A DNA stretch of 64,000 bases from Bin5 sp965200615 (GTDB lineage Bacteria > Chloroflexota > Anaerolineae > Caldilineales > Caldilineaceae). This document shows positions 56,502 through 64,000 of this stretch, one piece after another. The number at the start of each line of letters is the position of its first letter. Position 1 is the first letter of the stretch. The stretch spans positions 3,410,001 to 3,474,000 of the forward strand of contig OZ241377.1 of NCBI GenBank assembly GCA_965200615.1, read 5' to 3'. The notes under the pieces are model-generated. The model did no database searches and had not been told where the DNA came from. It saw nothing but the letters and a program-made list of their open reading frames with translations. The position numbers and the translations under genes were made by a program.

Positions 56502-56611
56502 GAAGGCCGGCCGTGTCCGTTTATCTCCGCCTGGAGAAAGCAGAGAAATGATACCATGCAAGACCCGGCGCCGCATACCGATTGCCACTCCGCCCCACGC
56601 GCGGCGTATTT

Positions 56612-56704
56612 CACGGCAGCGCCGGCATGAGCCATCTGCGGGGCCAGACGGCCCGCCTCAAGTTTGACCTGTACAAGGCCGATCTGCACGCAATAAAGTT
56701 CTGA
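56612..56704 (+). pseudogene. 3' fragment of a glycosidase-like gene
   Basis: In frame, this fragment reads HGSAGMSHLRGQTARLKFDL and then YKADLHAIKF with a stop at 56702-56704. It is nearly identical to the last 30 residues of the protein encoded at 51545-52942. It is a duplicated or orphaned 3' end without the rest of the gene. Confidence 0.65.
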
Positions 56705-56922
56705 TTTACCAGGGAGCCAAGAAGCAGATCAAGTGCCGGCGCGGTTGGATTCCCGCTGCCGCTCCTGCAGTCCGGTCAAATCCTGAAGAAACGACGGACG
56801 AGAGGAAGCGCTCTCCCATGTGCGCGTAGAGGTGCATCCCAATATCGGGGCGAACTTTCGTTTTCCTCTGGAAGAAACCAAGCAAAGGTCAGCTCCAGTT
56901 CCAATCTCCGGCGAGCGAAACC
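56613..56922 (+). repeat. Segmental duplication, copy B
   Basis: Partner of 52851-53159. It starts within the glycosidase 3' fragment and continues through the same noncoding blocks, in the same orientation. The two copies lie about 3.8 kb apart and bracket the IS982 element, the TPR pseudogene, the IS3 remnant and the small HTH gene. Confidence 0.75.
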
Positions 56923-56934
56923 GTTTCTCACTCC

Positions 56935-56982
56935 TCACTCTCACTCTTCCTCACTCTCACTCTTCCTCACTCTCACTCCTCT
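56935..56982 (+). repeat. CT-rich 16-bp tandem repeat
   Basis: Three head-to-tail units of TCACTCTCACTCTTCC (56935-56950, 56951-56966, and an imperfect third to 56982) lie in a strongly strand-asymmetric CT tract that runs to about 57000. Copy A of the duplication carries a shorter CT tract here (about 53161-53180), so the repeat has expanded or contracted. Confidence 0.7.
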
Positions 56983-57023
56983 CTCCTCTCCACTCTCTCC
57001 TCGCAGTTGCGCGTGGGACCTGC

Positions 57024-57052
57024 TTGACCCCCTCTGCCAGATTGTATACACT
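57024..57052 (+). promoter_or_regulatory. Candidate promoter upstream of the kelch gene
   Basis: TTGACC (57024-57029) and TACACT (57047-57052) are 17 bases apart; the alternative -10 TATACA (57045-57050) has a 15-base spacer. It ends 26 nt before the ATG at 57079, leaving a short leader. Confidence 0.4.
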
Positions 57053-57078
57053 TCCGTTGAGCACTGTGTACCAGTACA

Positions 57079-58173
57079 ATGACGCTGCAAATCAGTTGGC
57101 AAGAAGCCCCAATCTATCCAGCCCTGATCAAAGGCCCCGCCGTCGGTACAATCGACGGCCATCTGCTGGTCGCCGGCGGCATGTCCTACCCCTGGCGTGA
57201 AGTGGAGTACGGATTCGGCGCGCCAATTCAGGGTGAAGCCGACGAAGGGCAAAACGAATCGGCCCCAATCGGCGAGTGGTATCCTCTGCCCCCGATTCCG
57301 ATCGGCCCGGGCTGGACCTCGGGCACCGCGGTCGCCGGCGGCCTGGCCGTTGTCGGCGGACGACGCCGCGCGGTTGGAAATCGCGCCACCGCCGACGTCT
57401 GGTTTCTGGACGTCCAGGCAGGCGCGACTGCCTGGGAAAGATTGCCGGACCGCCCCTCCCCCGCCATGGTCGCGACCACCTTTGCCCACGGCGATCAGCT
57501 CTACACCGCCTTCGGCACCGACTGGCGCCCGCACGAGCACGCCACCGGCGACCTCAACATCTACCGTCTTAACGTCCGCGACAGAGGCAGCTGGGAGGTG
57601 GCCGCCCAGTTTCCCGGCGAACCGCGCTGGATGTGCGGCATGGGCATCTACCGCGACAAACTCTACGTAGTCGGCGGCCACGACATCCCCATCGGCGGCG
57701 TCTCTGACCCCAAACCCCACAACGCGCTGCGCATCTTTCCGCCCGGGGAACTGACTGTTGACAGAATCAGCCACGTCGTCTTCGGCGAAATCTGGGAATG
57801 TGACCTGGAATCAGGAACCTGGCAGGAGCTGCCGCGACCGCCGCGTGCCTTCGTCGCCGACGCCTTCACAGTGGACGACCGCTGGATCGTGCTGACCGGC
57901 GGCCAAAGCTGGGTCGTCTCGCCCGGCGGCAACTCAGTTCACATCATGGGACACGTGCCGGAGCTGGACTTCGTCTGCCACTCCCATGAAGTCTGGGCCT
58001 ACGACACACACGAAGCAAGCTGGACCGCCCTCGATCCGCTGCCCTACGGCATCGCCTCACACCGGGTGGCAGTCTGGAAGAACTGCGCCTTTCTCGTCGG
58101 CAACGAGACGAGAGACAGTGTACGCGGCAACACATACGGGACGGTCTTTGCGGGGCGAATTTGCACGGACTGA
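57079..58173 (+). CDS. Kelch-type beta-propeller protein
   Basis: This 364-residue protein is composed of kelch-like repeats, each with a VAGG, VVGG or LTGG doublet glycine and a following aromatic residue (LLVAGGMSYP, LAVVGGRRR, LYVVGGHDIP, IVLTGGQSW). Kelch propellers include N-acetylneuraminate epimerase and galactose oxidase-like proteins. No signal peptide is seen. A sugar epimerase or binding role is plausible next to glycosidase and PhyH genes, but no catalytic residue is identified. Confidence 0.7.
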   Translation: MTLQISWQEAPIYPALIKGPAVGTIDGHLLVAGGMSYPWREVEYGFGAPIQGEADEGQNESAPIGEWYPLPPIPIGPGWTSGTAVAGGLAVVGGRRRAVGNRATADVWFLDVQAGATAWERLPDRPSPAMVATTFAHGDQLYTAFGTDWRPHEHATGDLNIYRLNVRDRGSWEVAAQFPGEPRWMCGMGIYRDKLYVVGGHDIPIGGVSDPKPHNALRIFPPGELTVDRISHVVFGEIWECDLESGTWQELPRPPRAFVADAFTVDDRWIVLTGGQSWVVSPGGNSVHIMGHVPELDFVCHSHEVWAYDTHEASWTALDPLPYGIASHRVAVWKNCAFLVGNETRDSVRGNTYGTVFAGRICTD

Positions 58174-58220
58174 CACCGCCTGAAGTCCATTCTTCTGCCA
58201 TAGTAAGGGACAGAACAACC

Positions 58221-59123
58221 ATGCAACCAATGACAGTAGCTGACGGGACGAAAGTCACGATGGCCGGTCACGAGCTTGTCTTCGGCCAGAATATCTTTAC
58301 GCCGCGTGACGCGAACGACATCGCAGACGACATGTCAGCTCTGCGCGCCAGAATCGAAGAGGACGGCTATCTCCTGATTCGCGACTTCTACGACCGCGAT
58401 GCCATTATGGCCGCCCGCTCGGACATACTATCCTACCTGTCTGCACAGGGTCTACTGGATCCCGGCGCCCCACCGCAAGAAGGCGTGATTGGTCCCGATA
58501 ACGAAGGGGCCGTCCTGCGCAACGATGTTGTAGTGAACATGCACGCCTACCTGCGCGTCGTCAACTCCCAGCGCATCATGGCCTTCTTCGAACGCTTCCT
58601 TGGCGGACCAGCCCTGACCCTGGACCACAAATGGCCGCGCGCTGTCCGACGCGGCCACAGCACCGGCGCACACTACGACGTCGTCTTCATGGGCGCCGGC
58701 ACCAAGAAACTTTTCACCGTCTGGACCCCCCTCGACGACCTGTCGCTCGACATGGGCCCGCTCGCCTTCTGCCCGGGATCCAACAAGCTCGACCTCCTGC
58801 GCCGCACCTACGGGACAGCCGACGCCCACAACGATATGACCGAAGGCCACCTCAGCCGCAACCCCCTGGAACTGATCGACATACTCGGCGTCAAATGGTC
58901 GTCCACGCCCTTCCGCGCCGGCGATGTCATTATCTTCGGCATGTACTTCCTGCACGGCTCCCTCGACAACGTCTCCAATCGCTACCGCCTCAGCACCGAC
59001 AACCGCTACCAGCTCGCCTCCGAACCCGTCGACGAACGCCATATGGGCCCCCAGCCCGACCAGATTCCCAAGGCCGAAAACCGCAAGACCATGGCCGAAA
59101 TGCGCGAAAAATGGGGTATATGA
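58221..59123 (+). CDS. Phytanoyl-CoA dioxygenase (PhyH)-family protein
   Basis: This 300-residue Fe(II)/2-oxoglutarate oxygenase has the triad H151-x-D153 (AHYDVVF) and H245 (YFLHGSLDN), with Arg in NRYRLSTD following the distal His. The frame is open upstream to a TTG at 58161, but AAGGGA lies shortly before ATG 58221, which also begins the recognisable domain. It overlaps no other gene. It sits between the kelch gene and the second glycosidase-like gene. Confidence 0.87.
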   Translation: MQPMTVADGTKVTMAGHELVFGQNIFTPRDANDIADDMSALRARIEEDGYLLIRDFYDRDAIMAARSDILSYLSAQGLLDPGAPPQEGVIGPDNEGAVLRNDVVVNMHAYLRVVNSQRIMAFFERFLGGPALTLDHKWPRAVRRGHSTGAHYDVVFMGAGTKKLFTVWTPLDDLSLDMGPLAFCPGSNKLDLLRRTYGTADAHNDMTEGHLSRNPLELIDILGVKWSSTPFRAGDVIIFGMYFLHGSLDNVSNRYRLSTDNRYQLASEPVDERHMGPQPDQIPKAENRKTMAEMREKWGI

Positions 59124-59174
59124 ACCCGACATCATCGGCGACCACAACGCCTTTCAAAAGGATTCCAGCCCGCC

Positions 59175-60818
59175 ATGACCGTTCCCGAACCTAAGAGCCG
59201 CACAGAGCCGCGCGACCTCCAACAGAAGGCCGATGCCATCCTCAACGGCAGCCGGCCTGTCGACAGGGACTACCCCTACATTCCCCCCGACTACAAGGTC
59301 CACTTCCCACACATCGGGACCGACAGACAGCTGTTTCTTGACAACTTCATTCTCGATCATCTCAACGGAGTCAAGAGAGAACTGTGTCCCCCGCAGAAGG
59401 CCCCCGAACCTCTCCTCTCCTTTACCGATCTTCCATGGGAGCAGGTACAGTTCAACCCCGGCACCGCCGGCGTCGTCCAAGACCCCGACGACGGCCTGTT
59501 CAAGATGTGGTACTGGCAGGGCTTGGCCAACGAACCCTTCAACACCGGGCAGATCCTCTGCTACGCCGAATCAAAGGACGCCCTCCACTGGGAGAAACCG
59601 CTCCGGGACGACTGTCTCCCATTCCAGGAGCATACCGCCACCAACATCGTCCACCCCGACATCTCCCAGTCCGGCCTCGCCCTGAACCACGACCGCAGCG
59701 ACCCCGAGCGAAAATACCTGCTCGTGAACTGGCCCCCCAAGACAGCAGCCAGGCGACCCCCCGGCAGCCCCCGCCTCTCCAGCGTCGACGCCTCGCCCGA
59801 CGGCATCCATTGGCACAACATCAGCCAAGAGTCCCCCCTCCCCCACCACCATGAGCAGAAAATCATCTGGGACGAAAGCATCCAGCGCTACATAGGCTAC
59901 AGCCAGTACTCCCACCACCAGAACTTCCTCTACCGCAAACGCCAGATCGGCCGCCAGGAAAGCGCCGACTTCATCAACTGGTCGCCCAAAGAGGTCGTCC
60001 TCTCCGCCGACTGGGACGCCAATCTGCCCCCCGACCTGGAGATGCACGACATGTCAGTACGCAAAGTCGGGGAACTCTACATTGGCATCACCGCCGAATT
60101 TATGGCTGAACCCTTCTGGCAGGAGCGCGACGGCCACAACTGGCGCGACCAGGCCTTCAGTCGACTTGGACTCTACACCAGCCGGGACGGCAAACGTTGG
60201 CAGCGCGTCGGCGGACCCGGCCCCTGGGTCGACACCGGCCCACCAGGCGACCAGGACTACGGCTTTGCCTGCTTTACGCCGGCAGGGGAACTGGTCCACA
60301 ATGGGAAGTTGGTAATCCCCTACAGCGCCAATCCCCAGAAGCAGAACTGGATGAATCAAGGTTCGCCAACGCCAATGTATCCGCCGGAGGCGTTCGAGCG
60401 CCGCCGGAAGGCATGGCAAGCGCGGCAGGCGTTGCAGGGCGAGCCCGAAACCAAGCGGGCCGTAGGCGGTCTGGTCCTGCGCGAGGACGGCTGGGCCAAG
60501 CTCATGCCGGAATACGAGACCGGCAAGGCATATACAAAGCAGTTCGTCTTCCAAGGTGATACCTTGCGCGTCAACGCCGACTGCAGCTATGGATATCTGC
60601 AGGTCGAACTCCTCGACCCCACATTCACGCCTTACGCAGGATTCTCAGCAGAGGTCTGCGATCCAGTCATCGGCGCGCCCGACCAGATCTGGCATACGGT
60701 CAGCTGGCAAGGCAGTAGCGACCTGCGCGCCCTGTGGAACAGGCCGGTACGCATCCGCTTCACCCTACGTGAAGCCAGTATCTACGCTTTCCAGTTTTTC
60801 GAATCCATGTCAGAATGA
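59175..60818 (+). CDS. Glycosidase-like beta-propeller protein
   Basis: This 547-residue protein has a propeller with blade motifs such as CYAESKDALHWEKP, SVDASPDGIHWHNI and LYTSRDGKRWQRV. The C-terminal beta-sandwich ends SDLRALWNRPVRIRFTLR, equivalent to the SDLSHL...VRLRF end of the glycosidase-like protein at 51545. A conserved TDRQLFLDNFILDHLNGV opening is typical of an uncharacterised GH32/43-like group. There is no signal peptide. ATG 59175 has a weak AAAGGA upstream. Substrate unknown. Confidence 0.68.
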   Translation: MTVPEPKSRTEPRDLQQKADAILNGSRPVDRDYPYIPPDYKVHFPHIGTDRQLFLDNFILDHLNGVKRELCPPQKAPEPLLSFTDLPWEQVQFNPGTAGVVQDPDDGLFKMWYWQGLANEPFNTGQILCYAESKDALHWEKPLRDDCLPFQEHTATNIVHPDISQSGLALNHDRSDPERKYLLVNWPPKTAARRPPGSPRLSSVDASPDGIHWHNISQESPLPHHHEQKIIWDESIQRYIGYSQYSHHQNFLYRKRQIGRQESADFINWSPKEVVLSADWDANLPPDLEMHDMSVRKVGELYIGITAEFMAEPFWQERDGHNWRDQAFSRLGLYTSRDGKRWQRVGGPGPWVDTGPPGDQDYGFACFTPAGELVHNGKLVIPYSANPQKQNWMNQGSPTPMYPPEAFERRRKAWQARQALQGEPETKRAVGGLVLREDGWAKLMPEYETGKAYTKQFVFQGDTLRVNADCSYGYLQVELLDPTFTPYAGFSAEVCDPVIGAPDQIWHTVSWQGSSDLRALWNRPVRIRFTLREASIYAFQFFESMSE

Positions 60819-60864
60819 CGGCAGACAAGCGCTCATGTCCCGAATAGACTGAAAGGAGCCAAAC

Positions 60865-62508
60865 ATGGGAACAGATCTGAAGGTCCACAACCCAATGGGC
60901 TACCCGCCCCAGATCGATCAGAAGCATCTGGCCCCGCGCGTCAGCGACCTGGCCGGCAAGACAGTTTATCTCGTCGACTGCCGCTTCGACGACGGCGACA
61001 TCCTCGTCGAGCAGATGGCCAACTGGTTCCGCGACAACCGGCCCGACATCAACATCGAGGTTCGCCGCAAGTCGGGCGTCTATACCGAGAGGGACGAGAA
61101 CCTGTACGAGGAGATCCAGCAGAAAGGAGCGGGGGCCGTCATGGCCGTCGGCCATTGAAGTACCTGCGCGCCGGCGGTCGCCGACCAATGCATTATTCTG
61201 GAAACCGAGTACAACGTTCCGACGGCCTCCATCCAGACCGGGATATTTCTGGACCTGGTGAAGGCCTCCACTCTTCAGCAGGGAATCCCCTATCTGCGCC
61301 ACGCGTTTGTGCCGCAGCCGGTGATGGGCCGGTCGCCGGCCCAGCTGAGAGCTTACGTCGATGGCCCTGACGACATTACGGGCCGTCCCTTCATGAGCGA
61401 GGTAATCGCCGCGCTCACCCGGCCGCGGTCCGACGACGAGACCCGCAGCCACGACTTCGACCGCTCCACCCCCCGCTTCGTCGAGCCCGACACCGAAGAG
61501 AACCTGAACCAGCTCTTCGCTGAAAATCTCTGGACCGACATGCTGCCCATCATCCTCCCGACCGAGGAGCGTGTCGCCGCCATGTTGGAGGGCACCAGCC
61601 GCAGCCCCGACGCCGTCGTAGGCCAAATGCGCCCAACGGGTACCCGTGAGGCCTGGGAGTACACGGTGGAAAAGGTTGCCGTCAACGCCGTAATGGCCGG
61701 CGCCAAGCCCGAGTACCTCCCCGTCATCCTGGCCCTGGCCGCAACCGGCGCCTCGGCGCGGGCCAGCACCACCAGCTCCGCCGCCGCCATGGCCGTTGTC
61801 AACGGTCCCGTCCGCCATGAAATCGGGATGAACTGGGGCATCGGCGCAATGGGTCCCTACAACCACGCCAACGCCACCATCGGCCGCGCCTTCGGTCTGC
61901 TCTCGCAGAACCTCCAGGGCGGTTCCGTCCCCAAAGAGACCTATCTCGGCTCCCAAGGCAACAACTACGCCTACAACAGCGTGACCTTCGCCGAGAACGA
62001 AGAGCGCAGTCCGTGGGCGCCCTTCCACGTGCAGCATGGATTTGAAGCCGACCAGAGCGCGGTCAGCGTCTTCGGCGGCTGCCGGTCCACAGCCTTCAAC
62101 CTCGGCCTGCGCGCCAAGCACTGGCAGGACCATGTACGCAACATGCTGCGCGGCCTCAACCCGCACAATCCGCCCACCTTCGTGCTCGACCCGATCACCG
62201 CGCAGCAGTTCATCGATCGCGGCGGCTTCGACACCAAGGAGAAACTGATCCAGTGGGTGTACGAAAACGCCACCATGCCGGCAGGCGTCTACTGGGACTA
62301 CCAGCTGATCGAAAACTACGTCTACCCCCACGCGCTCAACGGAGTCGAGCCATACGCCACCAAGCTCAAGGCCGGCAGCGATGAACTGATTCCGATTTAC
62401 AGGGAAGACGAAATCCATGTCGTCGTTGTCGGAGGCGAGACCAACGGCTACTGGCGCATCATGGGCTGCAACTACGCGGGCACAGCTTCGGTCGATGACT
62501 GGCGCTGA
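60865..62508 (+). CDS. UGSC-family protein with in-frame TGA, probable selenoprotein
   Basis: Read through one TGA at 61156-61158, this frame encodes 547 residues, with position 98 as selenocysteine. The sequence around it is GAGAVMAVGH-Sec-STCAPAV, and then ILETEYNVPTASIQT. This parallels the UGSC family, where a G-x-G-[DH]-(U/C)-x-x-C motif is followed by LE...vPT. The first part (APRVSDLAGKTVYLVDCRFD) and the second part (LPTEERVAAMLEGTSRSPD, VNAVMAGAKPEYLPVILA, FAENEERSPWAPFHVQHG) are family blocks. AAAGGAG at 60852-60858 supports ATG 60865. The second part has no ribosome site of its own (GTG 61258 is the first start-like codon). A nonsense mutation cannot be excluded. Function of the family is not established here; a Sec-containing redox centre is likely. 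Confidence 0.75.
61156..61190 (+). promoter_or_regulatory. In-frame TGA and candidate bacterial SECIS hairpin
   Basis: Downstream of TGA 61156-61158 a small hairpin is possible: GGTC (61176-61179), loop GCC (61180-61182) and GACC (61183-61186), extended by a weak internal-loop stem C61172-G61190/G61173-T61189. The apical loop begins with G about 22 nt after the TGA, within the 16-37 nt range typical of bacterial SECIS elements. The stem is short, so the assignment is tentative. Confidence 0.4.
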
Positions 62509-62601
62509 GTGAGCATTCGCGCCTTCCTCTGCATGCCAGTCCCTCCCGGTACGAGGGATAAGCATCGACCGGCGCAGTGCGAATTCAACCAAAAGGTAAA
62601 C

Positions 62602-62644
62602 GGGCAGGACAGGTGGATCATACCTCGTTCCACCTGTCCTGCCC
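62602..62644 (+). terminator. Strong 15-bp hairpin
   Basis: GGGCAGGACAGGTGG (62602-62616) pairs perfectly with CCACCTGTCCTGCCC (62630-62644); the loop has 13 bases. It lies 93 nt after the selenoprotein stop and 100 nt before the PhyH ATG. No T-run follows, so Rho-dependent termination or mRNA protection is more likely than an intrinsic terminator. It could separate the two genes' expression. Confidence 0.6.
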
Positions 62645-62744
62645 CTTGGCCTGCTGTCCGTCAAAATGCGGTACGACCTTGTATGTCCCCATTACCGGGC
62701 GGTCATCCCTTTCCCCGGAATCAAGCCCGAAAGGAACAGGCAAT

Positions 62745-63512
62745 ATGGAAGAGATCACGCAACTGCGGCTGGAGGGTTACTGCCTGCTGAAAGGCGTCAT
62801 TCCCGCGGATAAAGTAGGCCAGGTCCGCCAGGACATCGATAACTCCATGAAGGCAGGCCTCGAAGCATACGATAAGCATGACTGGTCTGCCGTCACCCAC
62901 ATGTTGTCCCTGGCTGCCTACTTCGCCGACCCGCGTCTCCTGAAAGTCGCGCGCACCGCGTTCAACCATGCCAAAGTGCGCATCTCGCAGACCGAGTTCA
63001 AGAGCGTGCCTCCCTACAGGAACCCGCCCGAATGGCGTAACTTCCACTCCGACTGGCCCCATGACCTGACAGATCGTTCCTTCTGCGGACTGGTCAATCA
63101 ACCCTTCCCCGACGTCATCATGAGTATCACATCGATCTGGATGCTCTACCCCTTCACGCCCGAAAATGGCGCCACCTGGGTCGTGCCCCGCACACACCGC
63201 GACCCGCGCAATCCTCGCGGCGAAGGCGACGGGATCGACGGCATGCGTTCAATTCCCCACGAGGAGCAGGTATGCGGCGACGCCGGCGATGTAATCCTCA
63301 TCGACAGCCGCATCTGGCACTCCGCCGGCGCCAACTCGACCGACGAAATCAGGACCTCGGTCGTAGCTCGCTACTCACCCTGGTGGCTCAGCGTCGAGTA
63401 CGGCAAACGCAACTGCGCCTTCATTCCCGCCCATATTTTCGACAAGCTGCCTGAGCCCGTCCAGGAACTATATGCCCACCGAAGAGTCAAGAATGAGCCG
63501 CTCCAAATCTGA
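62745..63512 (+). CDS. Phytanoyl-CoA dioxygenase (PhyH)-family protein
   Basis: This 255-residue Fe(II)/2-oxoglutarate oxygenase has the triad H101-x-D103 (NFHSDWPHD) and H192 (IWHSAGAN) with R203 shortly after, the usual 2-oxoglutarate contact. The open frame extends upstream to 62577, through the hairpin, but AAGGAACAGG precedes ATG 62745, which begins the conserved domain. It follows the UGSC-type gene and may modify the same compound class. Confidence 0.87.
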   Translation: MEEITQLRLEGYCLLKGVIPADKVGQVRQDIDNSMKAGLEAYDKHDWSAVTHMLSLAAYFADPRLLKVARTAFNHAKVRISQTEFKSVPPYRNPPEWRNFHSDWPHDLTDRSFCGLVNQPFPDVIMSITSIWMLYPFTPENGATWVVPRTHRDPRNPRGEGDGIDGMRSIPHEEQVCGDAGDVILIDSRIWHSAGANSTDEIRTSVVARYSPWWLSVEYGKRNCAFIPAHIFDKLPEPVQELYAHRRVKNEPLQI

Positions 63513-63579
63513 TCTTGTTGTCACTGGAAAAAGTACCGCCTCATTCAAGCCTGTCGGCATTCCAAGCCCGGGTCATCCA

Positions 63580-64000
63580 TCACCGCTCAAGTACTGGGAA
63601 GAACCGGGGTTTCATCAGCTTGTAGAGGTCGGGTCCGTTGATGAACCCCTGCGGCAGGAGCAGTTCGAGCGCCCTGTCCCGCTTGATCACGTGAGACTCA
63701 AAGCTGCCTGTACGCGGGTCAAAGACAGAGCACGAGATCGCGTCGCGGCTCAGGTCACACTTTGCGGGCGCAAAATTGCAGCTTGTTTCCTGTTTACTCT
63801 GGGAAAAAGTACAATCGTATTCAAAGCCCATGAACTCCTCAAAGGCAATGATACGATTGAACGGGTTGGTCAGGCTGTTCTCAACCCTTCCTGTGATTGA
63901 ATCAGGAAAAGCAAAGATTTCATAGTTTCTCAACTGTTCCATGTCCATTATAGAAAGAGCAACCGACCTCCTGATGTTGAAATCATAAACGTAGTAGCCG
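63580..64000 (-). CDS. Unrecognised protein, 5' end outside the window
   Basis: This minus-strand frame is open to the window edge and ends at 63580, giving at least 139 residues. An internal ATG lies at 63948, but the frame continues upstream (YYVYDFNIRRSVALSI) without a stop, so it is probably partial. Visible features are a charged C-terminus (HVIKRDRALELLLPQGF) and several Cys (SCNFAPAKCDLS). No family is recognised. It is convergent with the PhyH gene, from which it is separated by 67 bases. Confidence 0.45.
   Translation of the reverse strand, partial: GYYVYDFNIRRSVALSIMDMEQLRNYEIFAFPDSITGRVENSLTNPFNRIIAFEEFMGFEYDCTFSQSKQETSCNFAPAKCDLSRDAISCSVFDPRTGSFESHVIKRDRALELLLPQGFINGPDLYKLMKPRFFPVLER

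Larger units (their letters stand above)
56502..57078. other. Noncoding region with duplicated segment and CT-rich repeats
   Basis: It holds copy B of the segmental duplication (56613-56922), a CT-rich tandem repeat (56935-56982) and a candidate promoter (57024-57052) for the kelch gene. No intact gene is supported. Confidence 0.5.

Noticed and set aside
60760..62664. 634-codon minus-strand open frame antisense to the UGSC-type gene
   Set aside because: It has no recognisable domain. Long antisense frames are common in this GC-rich DNA, and the plus-strand frame has clear family motifs.
1..64000. CRISPR arrays, rRNA or tRNA genes, prophage
   Set aside because: No regularly spaced direct repeats, cloverleaf sequences, ribosomal RNA segments or phage structural genes were recognised by reading.

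Overview
This is a high-GC bacterial window from a catabolism-oriented genome. The many ABC substrate-binding lipoproteins with Ala/Pro/Glu-rich linkers after the lipobox, the strong AAGGAG Shine-Dalgarno sites, the frequent GTG/TTG starts, and the dense Gfo/Idh, phytanoyl-CoA dioxygenase-like, glycosidase and Dpp-type ABC genes all suggest a Chloroflexota (Caldilineae/Anaerolineae-like) heterotroph. That assignment is inference from gene style, because no rRNA or tRNA gene is visible. I saw no CRISPR array and no prophage.

Layout. (1) 1-5.8 kb: a galactonate-dehydratase-like enolase, a zinc alcohol dehydrogenase, RecQ (its C-terminal end is frameshifted) and a Gfo/Idh oxidoreductase. (2) 5.8-6.7 kb: a degraded zone with an ISKra4-like transposase remnant. 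(3) 6.7-16 kb: an operon of three tandem paralogues of the 2,5-dihydroxypyridine dioxygenase/M29-like family, followed by a complete Dpp-type ABC transporter (two permeases, two ATPases, a binding lipoprotein). (4) 16-24 kb: a MATE/ANKH-like membrane protein, an AstE/AspA amidohydrolase, an Fsr-like MFS carrier, a hydantoin-racemase-like protein, an M20 peptidase and a DHA2 MFS carrier. This looks like handling of N-acylated or amide compounds. (5) 23.9-32.6 kb, minus strand: a sulfatase, two MTA-phosphorylase-like proteins, a NitT/TauT-type ABC system with tandemly duplicated binding proteins, and a PhyH-like dioxygenase. (6) 33-37 kb: a second Dpp-like binding protein and permease pair without ATPases. 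(7) 37-45 kb: a broken restriction-modification remnant, then a tightly packed sugar or sugar-acid cluster (four Gfo/Idh or Gfo-associated genes, an Ldh-type dehydrogenase, a four-Asp-box sialidase-like protein, an HpcH aldolase). (8) 45-49 kb: a third Dpp-like binding protein and permease pair, again without ATPases. (9) 49-53 kb: a LamG/Ig-like protein and a beta-propeller glycosidase-like protein. (10) 53-57 kb: a rearranged island with an IS982 element, a frameshifted TPR gene ending in the IS terminal repeat, an IS3-family remnant and a small HTH gene, flanked by two diverged copies of a roughly 310-bp segment. (11) 57-64 kb: a kelch protein, a PhyH-like dioxygenase, a second glycosidase-like protein, a UGSC-type protein and another PhyH-like dioxygenase.

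The most notable finding is at 60865-62508. One 547-codon reading frame is interrupted only by an in-frame TGA, exactly where the UGSC family places selenocysteine or cysteine (GH-TGA-STC). An ordinary gene caller would split it in two. A second pattern is that each of the three Dpp-type binding-protein genes is followed, 15-19 nt after its stop codon, by a strong hairpin.
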